Source: Paguma larvata (Eukaryota; Chordata; Mammalia; Carnivora; Viverridae). Taken from it: 64,000 nucleotides of DNA. The notes under the pieces were generated by a model. It was not told the origin of the DNA and did not search any database. It was given only the letters and a program-made list of their open reading frames with translations. This document shows positions 32,360-43,150 of this stretch, piece after piece. Made by a program: the position numbers and the translations under genes. Position 1 is the first letter of the stretch, and each line of letters starts with the position of its first letter. The DNA lies in contig JAINVK010000941.1 in NCBI GenBank assembly GCA_030068075.1, positions 10,001-74,000 on the forward strand, written 5' to 3'.

Positions 32360-35000
32360 CTTTTTCTTTTAATATATAACTTATTATTGTCAAGTTAACT
32401 AATGTACAGTGTGTACAGTGTGCTCTTGGTTTTGGGGGTAGATACCCATGATTCATCACTTACATACAACACCCAGCGCTCATCCCAACAAGTGCCCTCT
32501 TCAATGCCCATCACCCATTTCCTTCCTCCCTCACCCCCCCATCAACCCTCAGTATGTTCTCTGTATTTAAGAGTCTCTTATGGTTTGCCTCCCTCCTTCT
32601 CTGCTTGAAACTATTTTTCCCCTCCACTTCCTCCGTGGTCTTCTGTTAAGTTTCTCAAGTTCCACATATGAGTGAAAACATATGATATCTGTCTTTCTCC
32701 AACTGACTTATTTCACTTAGCATAATACCCTCCAGTTCCATCCACGTTGCTGCAAATGGCAGGATTTCATTCTTTCTCATTGCCAAGTACTATTCCATTG
32801 TATATATAAACCACATCTTTATCCATTCATCAGCTGATGGACATTTGAGCTCTTTCCATAATTTGGCTATTGATGAAAGTGCTTCTATAAACATCGGGGG
32901 TACATGTGTCCCTATGAATCAGCACTCCTGTATCCTTTGGTTAAATTCCTAGTAGTGCTATTGCTGGGTTGTAGGGTAGTTCTACTTTCAATTTTTTGAG
33001 GAACCTCCACACTGTTTTCCAGAGCGGCTGCACCAGTTTGCATTTCCACCAACGGTGCAACAGGGTCCCCATTTCTCCACATCCTCGCCAACATCTGTTG
33101 TTTCCTGAGTTGTTAATTTTAACCACTCTGACCCATGTGAGATGGTATCTCAATGTGGTTTTGATTTGTATTTCCCCGATGATGAGTGATTTAGCATCTT
33201 TTCATGTGTCTGTGGGCCATCTGGATGTTTTCTTTGGAAAAGTGTCTATTCACGTCTTCTGCCCATTTCTTCACTGGATAATTTGTTTCTTGGGTGTTGC
33301 GTTTGGTAAGTTCTTTATAGGTTTTGGATACTAAACCTTTATCCAATATGTCATTTGCAAATATCTTCTCCCATTCTGTCAGTTGCTTTTTATTTTGTTG
33401 ATTGTTTCCTTTGCAATGCAGAAGTTTTTTACCTTGATGAGGTCCCAATAGTTCATTTTTGCTTTTATTTCTCTCGCCTTCAGAGACATGTTGAGCAAGA
33501 AATTGCTGTGGCTGAGGTCAAAGAGGTTGTTGCCTGTTTTCTACTCTGGGGTTTTGATGGTTTCCTGTGTCACGTTTAGGTCTTTGATCCATTTTGAGTT
33601 CATTTTTGTAAATGGTTAAGAAAGTGGTCCAGTTTCATTCTTCTGCATGTTGCCGTCCAGTTCCCCCAGAACCATTTGCTAAAGAGACCGTCTTTTTTCC
33701 ATCGGATACTCTTTCTTGCTTTGTCAAAGATTAGTTGGCCATACATTTGTGGGTCCAATTCTGGGTTCTCTGCTCTATTCCATTGGTCTATGTATCTGTT
33801 CTTGTGCCAGTACCATACTGTCTTGATGATTACAGCTTTGTAGTAGAGGCTAAAGTCCAGGACTGTGATACCTCCTGCTTTGTTTTTTTTTCCAACATAA
33901 CTTTGGCTTTTTGGAGTCTTTTATGGTTCCATACAAATTTTAGGATTGTTTATTCTAGCTTTGAGAAGAATGCCAGTGCAATTTTGATTGGGATTGCATT
34001 GAATGTGCTTTGGATAGTATTGACATTTTAATAATATTTGTTCTTCTAATCCATGAGCATGGAATATTTTTCCATTTCTTTGTGTCTTCTTTAATTTCCT
34101 TCATAAGTTTTCTAGTTTTCAGCATACAGATCTTTTACATCTTTGGTTAGGTTTATTCCTAGGTATTTTATGGTTCTTGGTGCAATTGTAAATGGGATTG
34201 ATTTCTTGATTTCTCCTTCTGTTGCTTCATTATTGGTGTATAGAAATGCAACTGATTTATGTACATTGAGTTTGTATCCTACAACTTTGCTGAATTCGTG
34301 TATCAGTTCTAACAGCTTTTTGGTGGAGTCTTTCGGGTTTTCCATATAGAGTGTCATGTCATCTGCACAAAGTGAAAGTTAGACTCCTTTGCCAATTTGG
34401 AGGCAATCGCTTTGCCAATTGCTAAGGCTAGGACTTCCAACACTATGTTAAACAACATTGGTGAGAGTGGACATCCCTGTCGTGTTCCTGACCTCAGGGG
34501 GAAAGCTCTCGATTTTTCCCCATTGAGGATGATATTAGCTTTGGGCTTTTCATATATGGCTTTTAAGATGTTGAGGTTATGTACCCTCTATCCTGAGTTT
34601 CTTGGGAGTTTTTATTATGAAAGGATGCTGTGCTTTGTCAGATGCCTTTTCTGCATCTATTGACAGGATCACATGGTTCTTATCCTTTCTTCTATTAATG
34701 TGATGTATCACATTGATTGATTTGCAAACACTGATCAGCCCTGCAGCCCATGAAAGACACCCACTTGATTGTGGTGAAGAATTCTTTTGATATATTATTG
34801 AATTCAATTTGCTAGTATCTTGTTGAGAATTTTTGCATCCATGTTCATCAAGTATATTGGCCTCCTTTTGAGTGGGGTCTCTGTCTGGTTTGGGAATCAA
34901 GGTAGTGCTGGCTTCATAGAATGTATTCGGAAGGTTTCCTTCCATTTCTATTCTTTGGGACAGCTTGAGAAGGATACGTATTAACTCTGCTTTGGATCCC
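32360..35000 (-). mobile_element. Carnivore L1, antisense, 5'-truncated
   Basis: About 2.6 kb in reverse orientation from the 3' end (TTGTCAAGTTAACTAATGTA, TTGGTTTTGGGGGTAGATAC) through the ORF2 end and back to the middle of the reverse transcriptase. Minus-strand frames carry recognisable L1 ORF2 segments: 34577-34945 (RT palm region with IPKPDRDPTQKE, NVIHHINRRKDKNH and ILSIDAEKA), 34112-34357 ([29 protein letters not shown]) and 33191-33448. Stops and frameshifts separate them, so this copy cannot move. It ends in ORF2 near 35000, a typical 5' truncation. Confidence 0.95.
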
Positions 35001-35047
35001 CCTACTTCTCTGCCATGTTGATTCTCATTCTTATGAAAACATTCTAA

Positions 35048-35259
35048 GAGTACCTCTGTGGCTCAGTCAGTTCGGTATCTGGCTCTTGATCTTGGCTCAG
35101 GTCATGGTCTTGCATTTTGTAGGGTCAAGCCCCATGTCAGGCTCTGTGTTGACAGTGCAGAGCCTGCTTGGGATTCTCTCTCCCCCCCCCCTCTCTCTCT
35201 CTCTCCCTGCCCCTCTCCCACTCTCTCTCAAGGTAAGTAAGTAAATATTTAAAAAAAAA
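35048..35259 (+). mobile_element. CAN-SINE, sense, with target duplication
   Basis: Head AGTACCTCTGTGGCTCAGTC is slightly decayed. GAAAACATTCTAA (35035-35047) and GAAAACATTATAA (35260-35272) flank it. Confidence 0.93.
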
Positions 35260-35359
35260 GAAAACATTATAAACAAAACTACAGATTTCTGTGCATGTAT
35301 ACACCTCTGTAAGTGCATGAAGAAGATCTGGGTACAGAGGAGAGAACACTTGTGAACTC

Positions 35360-37897
35360 ATCCTATGAAGTCAGCATTACCCTGTTACTAAAGCCAGACA
35401 AAGACACTACAAAAACCCTGCAAACCAATATCCCTGATGAGTTCTGATGCAAAATTCCTCGACAAAATACTAGCAAACTGAATTCAACAGCACTCGGAAA
35501 AGATTATACACTATGGCCAGACCGGGTTGATACTTAGAATGCAAGGATAGTTCAGCATATAAAAACCAATCAACATAATACACAACATTCACAAAATTAA
35601 GGACCAAAAAACTGCAAGACCATCTGAGTTGAAGCACAAAAATCATTTGACAAAATTCAACACCGTTTCATGATAAAAACAATCAATAATCTAGGAACAG
35701 AATGAAATGACCTCAATATAATAAAGGCTATAGCTAACATCATATTCAGCAGTGAAAGACTGAACACTTTTCCTCTGAGATCAGGTCAAAGGCAAGGATG
35801 CCTACTCTTACCACTTCTATTCAACATAGTACTGGAAGTCCCAGCTAGAGTAATTAGACAAGAAAAAGAAATAAAAGACTTCCAAATTAGAAAGAGGTAA
35901 AATTATCTGTTCACAAACGACATGATCTTATATGTAAAAAAAATCCTGAAGATTCCACATTAAATAATTGTTAAAACTAATAAGCAATATCTGCCAAGTT
36001 GCAGGATACAAAATTAAAAGTCAATTACATTTCTATAAACTAAAAATGACCAATCTGAAAATGAAATTAAGATCTCATTCGCATTAGCATCAAAAAGAAC
36101 AAAATTCTTAGGAATAAACTTAATCAAAGAGGCAAGAGACTTGTACACTAAAAACTAAAAAAAAATTATAAAAGAAATCAAAGAAGATACAAATAAATGG
36201 ATGACATCCTATGTATATGGATTGGAAGACATGATGTCAAAATGTCCACATTACCCAAAGGGATCTACAGATCCAGTACAATCCTTGTCAAAATGCCAAC
36301 AGCATTTTTTATAGAAATAGAAAAAAAGATAAAATTCATATGGAATCCCGAGGGACCTCAAATAACCAAAACCATCTTTAAAAAAATAAAGAACAAAGGT
36401 AGAGGCTTCATACTTCTGATTTCAAAACCTACTATAAAGTAACAATAATTATGACAGTGCATTATGGGCATAAAGACAGACATACAGACCAATGGAACAG
36501 AATAACCCAGAAATAAGGCCTTACATATACAGTGAAATGATCTTCAACAAGGGTGCCAAGATCACACAATGGGGAAAGGATGGTTGCTTCAACAAATGGT
36601 GTAGGGAAAACTCGATATCTACATACGGAAGAATGATGGTGACCCTTACCTTACACCATAGGCAAAAAATAACTCAAAATGGATTAAAGACATAAACTTA
36701 AGACCTAAAACTCTGGGGGCGCCTGGATGGCTCAGTCAGTTAAGCATCTAACTTCGGCTCGGGTCATGATCTCGTGGTTCATGAGTTCCAGCCTTGCGTG
36801 GGGCTCTGTGCTGACAGCTCAAAGCCTGGAGCCTGCTTCAGATCCCTGTGACTCCCTCTCTCTTCCCCTCCCTCGCTTGTGCTCTATCTCTGTCTCTCAA
36901 AAATGAATAAACGTTAAAAAAAATTAAAGATCTAAAACTCTGAAATGCCCAGAAGAAAGCATAGAGGAAATGGTTGAGCACATTGGATTGGGCAAAGGTT
37001 GTTTGGATATGATGCAAAAAGCACAGGCAACAGAAGCAAAAATAGATGAATGGGACTGCATCAACTTTGCAAACTTTTGTGCATCCAAGGAAATAATCAA
37101 CAGAATGAAAACCGCCTACGCCGTGGGAGAAAATATTTCCAAATCATATTTCCGATACAACTCAACAACGACAAAATAAATAAGCAAATTAAAAATAAAC
37201 AAAGGACTTCAACACACAGTTCTTTAAAGAAGATAGACAAATAGGCAACAAGCATATGAAAAGATGCTCAACATCAGTAGTCATTAGAGAAACACAAACC
37301 AAAACCGCAATGAGGCATCACCTCGCACTCGTTAGGACGGCCACTATCAAAAGGACAGAAAACAACAAGTGTTGGCGAGGATGCAGAGAAACCGGAACCC
37401 TCGTGAACGGTCGGTGGGAATGCAAAATGGTGCAGCTGCTATGGAAAACAGCATGGCAGTTCCTCGAAAAAATTAAAAATAGAATTACCATAGGATCCGG
37501 TAATCCCATTTCTTGGTAGATACACAAAAGAATTTATATTCAAGATTTCAAAGAGATATTTGTACACCCATGTTCATCGCTGCATTATTCACAGTAGCCA
37601 AGAAATGGAAGCAACCCAAAAGTCTGCTGATGGATGAATGGATAAACAAATGTGGTATATCCATATAATGGAATATTACTCAATTTTAAAAAGGAATGAG
37701 ATTTTGACATATGCTATGATTTACGAGGCACTTAGAGTTGTGAAAGTCACAGAGACAGAAAGTAGAAAGGTGGTTACCAAGGGTGGGGGAGGTGGGAGAT
37801 AGCGCTTGATGGGCGTAGAGTTCCAGTTTTGTGAGAACGACGTGTTCTAGAGATCTGCTGCACGGCGATGTGAATAGACTCACTGAACTGTCTGCAC
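35360..37897 (+). mobile_element. L1, sense, ORF2 middle to 3' UTR, with a SINE inside
   Basis: Old L1 ORF2 in forward orientation, starting in the reverse transcriptase region (GACAAAGACACTACAAAAAC, CTGATGAGTTCTGATGC) and running through the C-terminal Cys-containing region (KCWRGCRETGTLVNGRWECK around 37370-37440) to the 3' UTR with GTGGTATATCCATATAATGG. Frames are broken: open pieces lie at 36197-36442, 36492-36695, 36970-37179 and 37256-37519. It is truncated at the 5' end. A SINE sits at 36716 and a MER2 in the 3' UTR at 37898. Confidence 0.93.
36716..36926 (+). mobile_element. Felid CAN-SINE within L1, with 16-bp target duplication
   Basis: AAGACCTAAAACTCTG at 36700-36715 and AAGATCTAAAACTCTG at 36927-36942 flank it. 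Head GGGGCGCCTGGATGGCTCAG. Confidence 0.96.
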
Positions 37898-38250
37898 TTG
37901 ACCCTTGAACAACAGAGGTTTGACCTGTGAACCATAACCACAGGTTTGAACCGTAAAAGTTTGCTTATCTGCGAATATTTTTCGATAAATACGGTGCAGT
38001 ACTGTAAATGTAGTTTCATTTTCCTTGTGATTTTCTTAACATTTTCTTTTCTCTAGCTTACTTTATTGTAAAACAGCATATACTATATAACAGCATACAA
38101 AATACGTGTTAACCGACTGCTTATGTTATCCGTAAGGCTTCCGGTGAACAGGAGGTTGTTAGTAAGGTTTTGGGAGATTCAAAAGTGATATGCAGATTTT
38201 TGACTGTGTGGAAGGTCAGTGCTCCTAACCCCTGTATGGTTCAAATCAAT
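37898..38250 (+). mobile_element. MER2 (Tigger-derived non-autonomous DNA transposon)
   Basis: The left end is TTGACCCTTGAACAACAGAG and the right end has CCCTGTATGGTTCAAATCAA. Internally, ATAAATACGGTGCAGTACTG, CTAGCTTACTTTATTGTAAA and TAAGGCTTCCGGTGAACAGG are in MER2 order. It is inserted in the 3' UTR of the L1, which resumes after it at TTGTACTTGAAATGATTAAG. Confidence 0.9.
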
Positions 38251-38454
38251 TGTACTTGAAATGATTAAGACGGTAAATTTTATGTCGTGTCCTTGCAATC
38301 ACGATTAAAAATAAAACTCAAATTTAAAACAAAACAGAAAGATTTGGATGGATATGGAGAGAAAAGGAATACGGAAGAGAAGAAATATTGTTTTATCTCT
38401 ATTTTTGTTACAATGAAAGTGTTTTCAGGTGTTATATAATTAAAATATTTGTTA
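38251..38454 (+). mobile_element. Remaining 3' UTR of the sense L1 and AT-rich tail
   Basis: GATTAAGACGGTAAATTTTATG at 38262-38283, then AATCACGATTAAAAATAAAA, is the L1 3' end continuing after MER2. The rest is AT-rich and unplaced. Confidence 0.65.
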
Positions 38455-39205
38455 AAAGCTTTAGGCAACCTAAGTGCCCATCGACACAAATGGATAAGAA
38501 GATGTGGTATATATACACAATGAAATAGTATGCAGCCATAAAAATAATGAAATCTTGCCATTTGCAACAACTTGGATGGACCTAGAAGGTAAGTGAAATA
38601 AGTCAGACAGAGAAAGACAAAATATGATTTCACTGGTATGTGGAATCTTAACAACAAAACAAAACAGGGGCGCCTGGGTGGCTCAGTAGGTTAAGCATCT
38701 GATTTCAGCTCAGGTCATGATCTCACGGTTCATGAGTTCAAGCCCTGCTCAGCCTGGAGCTCAGAGCCTGGAGCCTGCTTCACATTCTCTGTCTCCCTCT
38801 TTCTCTCTCTCTCTCTCTCTCTGCGCCTCCCCCACTCTTTCTCTCTCTTTCTCTCTCTCTCAAAAATGAATAAACATTAAAAATTTTTTTTAAATGAAAC
38901 AGAAACGGACTCATAGACACAGAGGACAGACCGGTGGTTACTGTGGGTGGGGTGGGCAACACAGATGAACGGGATTAAGAGGTACAAACTTCCGGTTATA
39001 AGATAAATGAGACACAGGGATGAAAAGCACAGCATAGAGAACATAGTCAGAAATACTGTCACAACTTTGTATGGTGACAAGTGATAACCAGACTTATCAC
39101 GGAGATCCTTTTGTAATGCATAAAAATATTTAATCACTATGATGTATGCCAGAAACCAACAGGATATTGTATGTCAATTATACTTCAATTTTTTAAAAAA
39201 AGGTT
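38455..39205 (+). mobile_element. Second L1 3' end, sense, with a SINE inside
   Basis: CTAAGTGCCCATCGACACAAATGG to GGTATATATACACAATGAAAT, then TTGCCATTTGCAACAACTTGG (38550), repeats the region of L1 already present at 37590-37690, so this is a second element. After the SINE it continues with TAGACACAGAGGACAGACCGG and ends CAATTATACTTCAATTTTTT. Confidence 0.88.
38667..38890 (+). mobile_element. Felid CAN-SINE, sense, in the second L1
   Basis: Head GGGGCGCCTGGGTGGCTCAG, (TC)n at 38803-38821 and an A/T-rich tail. AACAAAACAG before and AATGAAACAG after may be the target copies. Confidence 0.93.
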
Positions 39206-39208
39206 TCA

Positions 39209-39392
39209 GGGGCACCTGGGTGGCTCAGTCACTTAGGCATCCAACTTGGGCTCACAGTTCGTGTGTTCAAGCCCCGCGTCGGGCTCCGCACAGCTTGTGC
39301 AGAGCCTGCTGGGGATTCTCACTCTCTCCTCTCTCTCTGTCCCTCCCCCATTCATGCTTTCTCTCTCTCTCTCTCTCAAAATATATAAACTT
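39209..39392 (+). mobile_element. CAN-SINE, sense
   Basis: Head GGGGCACCTGGGTGGCTCAG following the L1 tail. The central part is shortened and the tail is AAAATATATAAAC. Confidence 0.92.
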
Positions 39393-40679
39393 ATAGAAAG
39401 GGCCCCTGCCCTGGAGGCATTAAGAGTCTTAGTGAAGGAAACAGACATGTACACACAGCATGCACTGGGCAGCACGTTTGGTGCTGTGACAAGTGTCCAT
39501 GCCAGGTACAGCCGGCATGCGGGAGGGCAGCCCGTTCCATCTGGGAATCATGGGAGGAATGGCCATTGGGTGGCTGACTCCATGGGCAGGTAGGTATTGG
39601 TCTGGGGGAAAGCCAGTCTAGGCCCTAGAGACGACACCATTCAAAACCTCCTACTTCATTGCTAGAGGCTCAGCTGCAATATACTCAAAACGACATATTC
39701 AAACACACGGAGCTCAAAGAATGCCATGAAATATGAGGTGGGGGGAAGAAGTCTTTTAAAGACCCCTCTGAAGACACTTGATAAAATAACTAAACTAAAT
39801 GTCAAGGAATGCTAAAGCCCTAAAGCTTATTCTCTGCGTACACGAAGTGATGCAAAGCAGAAGTGGGCTGGGTCGGACCCCACGAGCTTGTCCCAAGGTT
39901 ATTCTCACACAGTCATTATGTTCAGCCTAACAAACCGGTTACATAGAAGTCCGTGGAGGGTCCGCTGAATGATGAAGAATGATTTTTAATCAGCATATTA
40001 ATTTTTTATGTCAGTGTACACGTCAGCAGTGCTGGGAAGGGGGTGTTGAGACTTTCGTTCTCTTTAATTCACCCAGGCATTTGGGTATACGCCATTAATT
40101 TGCTCGCCAAACCATTTATTCATAGCTAGAGCAAAAGAAGCATTAACTCAACTCCTGTCTCAAAGCCAAATGGATGGAGTTTAAATTCAAGGGTCCAGCC
40201 TCCCATCATGATATTTATCTAGTCAACTCTTCGTTAGCCTCGCTAAGGAGAGGAGAAGTATTCACACGGAATACTGAAAGCGCTTTGCTCGCTCGCTTTC
40301 GGGGGTACAGCCAAGGGATTTTTTTTTCACCATTACGTTTGCCTTTCCCGTTCTGTTTCCTTTACGTGGAACAAGAAAACCAGATCGCACTCCCGGAGCT
40401 CCTTCGGGGACTAGAGTCGCAGATGACAACAGCTGAGGTCCAACGCCAGCATCGCCAGGGGGCCACATCACAACTGCAATGGCTCACGGGCGCCCCGTGC
40501 TTTCCCGGCTGTCTCCCACGTCTCTGGGGCTGGCAAAGGAAGAACAGCGCAAGGTTGGTTCCAAGAACAGAGTTTTCAGAGACTCCGAAGTCCCGGTAGC
40601 TCTACTTTAGTCTGGAGATCTACCCAAGTCGGTCCAGACCCCCGGGAGCCAACGCGAGTGGAGCGTCTTCATTCGGGAA
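39393..40679. other. Unique sequence
   Basis: No gene recognised. A 141-codon plus frame (40174-40599) is the longest and shows no known domain. Confidence 0.5.
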
Positions 40680-40860
40680 GCGTACAACATTGTTAAAAAC
40701 ACTGTCCTTGAAGCCGGTCGGCCTGGGTCGCAGCTCTGCCACTCGCCTGTTGTGTGACCTTAGACCAGTCACTTAAGTTCTCTGTGCCATATCTGTAAAA
40801 TGGGCATAATGAAAGTTATGAGGAGTAACCGAGCTCACATATACAAAGTGTTTAGGTTAA
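40680..40860 (+). mobile_element. MIR fragment
   Basis: CCTGGGTCGCAGCTCTGCCAC, then TTGTGTGACCTTAGACCAGTC, ATCTGTAAAATGGGCATAAT and ACAAAGTGTTTAG give a nearly complete MIR in sense orientation. Confidence 0.88.
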
Positions 40861-40984
40861 TTTTAAAGCTCTCAATGTACATTAGCTCTTTATTGGTCCC
40901 CCCTTCCATCCGGTCAGCTTAGCCCATCCAAGACCTCCCCAAGGGCCTCGTGGAGGCTTCAAGTTTCTGGAGGCTACGCGGCCA

Positions 40985-41115
40985 CGGGGACACTTGTTAC
41001 ATGATGTCGTATTGTTGTTTATCTGCCTCCCCCACCAGGTTGGGAGCATCTTGAGAGCAGGGCCAAGTCTTATTCATGGTTATATCTCTAGCCGCTAGCA
41101 AAATCGCTGGCCCAA
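40985..41115 (+). mobile_element. L2 3'-end fragment
   Basis: TTGGGAGCATCTTGAGAGCAG, then GGCCAAGTCTTATTCATGG and ATCTCTAGCCGCTAGC, resembles the L2 3' end in sense orientation. Confidence 0.6.
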
Positions 41116-41454
41116 AAAAAAGACAGAAAGAAACAGAAGAAAAACAGCAGTAGCTCAATGAAAGTCTTTGAATTAAGCTCTTCTGAGGTTCCCTCAATTC
41201 TCAACTTCGTAATTCTGAGCACAGCAGTAGCCCAAGTCAGGTGCCCCCAGTGGCTCATTTCTGAGGTCAGTGACACGTCCCATTGTCAGAAACTTCCATA
41301 AGTGGCAGGCGACAGTCATAGATAGTACCGCCATTGTCCCGTATGATGTCTCCAGCAGAGTCTCACCAAGTGCCAGGAAGGAAACCTAAATAATTACAGC
41401 CAGTGGGCACCCATTCTTCTGTAAGTTACTTGAGAAATAGGTGGTTTAAGGGAG
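41116..41454. other. Unique sequence
   Basis: Nothing recognised. Confidence 0.5.
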
Positions 41455-42035
41455 GCTAGGCATGGTGGGTAAACAATGCCCCCCGGAATCTGTTACCTTC
41501 TATGGCGAAAGGGACTCTGCAGAAGTGATTAAATTAAGCATCCTGAGTTGGGGAGATTATCCTAGATTATTGTGGTGGATTTGATGTCGTTGCAAGGTCT
41601 GGATAAGAGGTAGGCGAGGGAGGATGGCGCCTGAGGGCTCAGTTGGTTAAGCGTCCGACTCTTGATTTTGACTCAGGTCATGATCTCATGATTTGTGAGT
41701 TTGAGTCCCACATCCGGCTGCACAGAGCCTGCTTGGGATTCTCTCTTTCCCTCTCTGTGTCTCTCACTCTCTCTCAAAATAAATGGATAAACCTTAGGGG
41801 GAAAAAAAAGAAAAGAAAATTATGAAAACAAAAAAAAGAGGGAGGCAGGAGAATCAGAGTCAGAGAAGCAGATATGACCGTGGGAGCAGAGGTCGGAGAG
41901 AGATTTGAAAATTCTTTGCTGGTGGCTTTGAAGGTGGAGGAAAGGACCATTTACTGAGAAGACCTGCGGGTAGCCTCTAGAAGCTGGAAAAAGGAAGGAA
42001 ACAGATTCTCTGGTGAAGCTTCCAGAAAGAATGCA
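41455..42035 (+). mobile_element. MaLR-like LTR fragment split by a SINE
   Basis: CTATGGCGAAAGGGACTCTGC, AGAAGTGATTAAATTAAGCA, GAGATTATCCTAGATTATTG, then after the SINE GAGGGAGGCAGGAGAATCAG, GCAGAGGTCGGAGAG, TAGCCTCTAGAAGCTGG and GAAAGAATGCAGCCCTG. This is a widespread mammalian LTR-type repeat I would place with the ERVL-MaLR group. The exact subfamily is not determined. Confidence 0.6.
41624..41836 (+). mobile_element. CAN-SINE, sense, inside the LTR fragment
   Basis: Head GATGGCGCCTGAGGGCTCAG with a small deletion in the body. GGCGAGGGAGGA before and AGAGGGAGGCAGGA after are a likely diverged target pair. Confidence 0.9.
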
Positions 42036-42039
42036 GCCC

Positions 42040-42380
42040 TGTCTCTCCTATCCTCTTCCGCAAACCCATTCAACGGTTCCTTATCACCTACAGGACAGAA
42101 GTTCAACTCCTCAGCATTCTGTTCAAACCTCTGGCCCTAACTTGCCTTTCTGGACTCACCTTTCACTGTTTCAAGCTTCCACAGGTGCGACTTCCTCCTC
42201 TGTCCTTGTCTTGTTCTGTGTGGTCCTGCGTCCACCACCTTGTCACCTAGGCTGTTTCGGGGGGGGGGGCGGGGCTTCTTCCCTCCTCCCCTTCATGCAT
42301 CAAGCTGAGGCACTGGCTCCCCAAGTAGGTGACCAACACCTCCCTGGGGCCCTTCCGGGTTCCACCTCAGTAGGTGTCCA
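42040..42380 (+). mobile_element. L2 fragment
   Basis: CTTATCACCTACAGGACAGAAG, TTCAACTCCTCAGCATTCTG, AACTTGCCTTTCTGGACTCA and a TCCTCTGTCCTTG block have the order of the L2 3' region in sense orientation. Confidence 0.65.
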
Positions 42381-42490
42381 CCCATTTTGTCTATCACCAT
42401 AGAGCATCAACACAGTGAGGACAGAAGCAAAACATAAATACACTTACAATAAGGAAATAAGGACATTTCTTTGTCTTAAAGGATGCGATG

Positions 42491-42690
42491 GGTTTTTTTG
42501 TTTTATTTATTTTCAAGAGAGAGAGAGAGCAGGAGCAGGGGAGGGCAGAGAGAGAGAGGAGGACAGAGGATCTGAACTGGGCTCCGCACCGATAGCAGCG
42601 AGCCCATGTGGGGCTCGAATTCACGAACCATGAGATCATGGCTTGAGTCAAAGTCAGAGGCTCAACCGACTGAGCCACCCTGGCGCCCCA
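42491..42690 (-). mobile_element. Felid CAN-SINE, antisense
   Basis: Reversed tail GGTTTTTTTGTTTTATTTAT, (GA)n, reversed B box and GCCACCCTGGCGCCCC. Confidence 0.94.
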
Positions 42691-42749
42691 GAAAGTAAGT
42701 ACATTTCTTGAGATCTCTTTCACTTCTCACCACCACCACCTCCTCCCCT

Positions 42750-42794
42750 ACACACACACACACACACGCACGCACGCACGCACGCACGCACACA
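42750..42794. repeat. (CA)n(CGCA)n microsatellite
   Basis: Eight or more CA units, then about seven CGCA units. A short CAC trinucleotide run is just upstream (42729-42741). Confidence 0.95.
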
Positions 42795-42939
42795 GCCATA
42801 CATATAGTAGTCACTCAACAAATGCTGCGAGAAGGAATGTGTACTGGGGTCAAACAGCACAGTGACGGCACTGCGGTGGGCCAAGATGCATAGATCTCGG
42901 ACACTCTTTCTTTTTTACTGCTGAGGAGAAAGGGTGATA

Positions 42940-43150
42940 GGAATCAGAATTAGGATTTGCAGAGGGCCCGGGTTCAAATCCACGTCCTGACACATATTCA
43001 CTGTGTGACTGCAGGCAAGGTACCCAACATCCCTGTGCTGCCATTTCCTCATTCGTAAAATGGGAGGGGTAATGACACCTTCCCTGGCAGGACTGGAGTT
43101 AGCAAGATCAGCAAAGACGTTCAAAGCCCTTAGACCGCTATCTGGCACCA
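42940..43150 (+). mobile_element. MIR fragment
   Basis: GGGTTCAAATCCACGTCCTG, CACTGTGTGACTGCAGGCAAG, TCATTCGTAAAATGGG and AGCCCTTAGACCGCTATCTGG are in sense MIR order. Confidence 0.85.

Noticed and set aside
32360..37897. Active L1
   Set aside because: Both copies are 5'-truncated and ORF2 is broken by stops and frameshifts.
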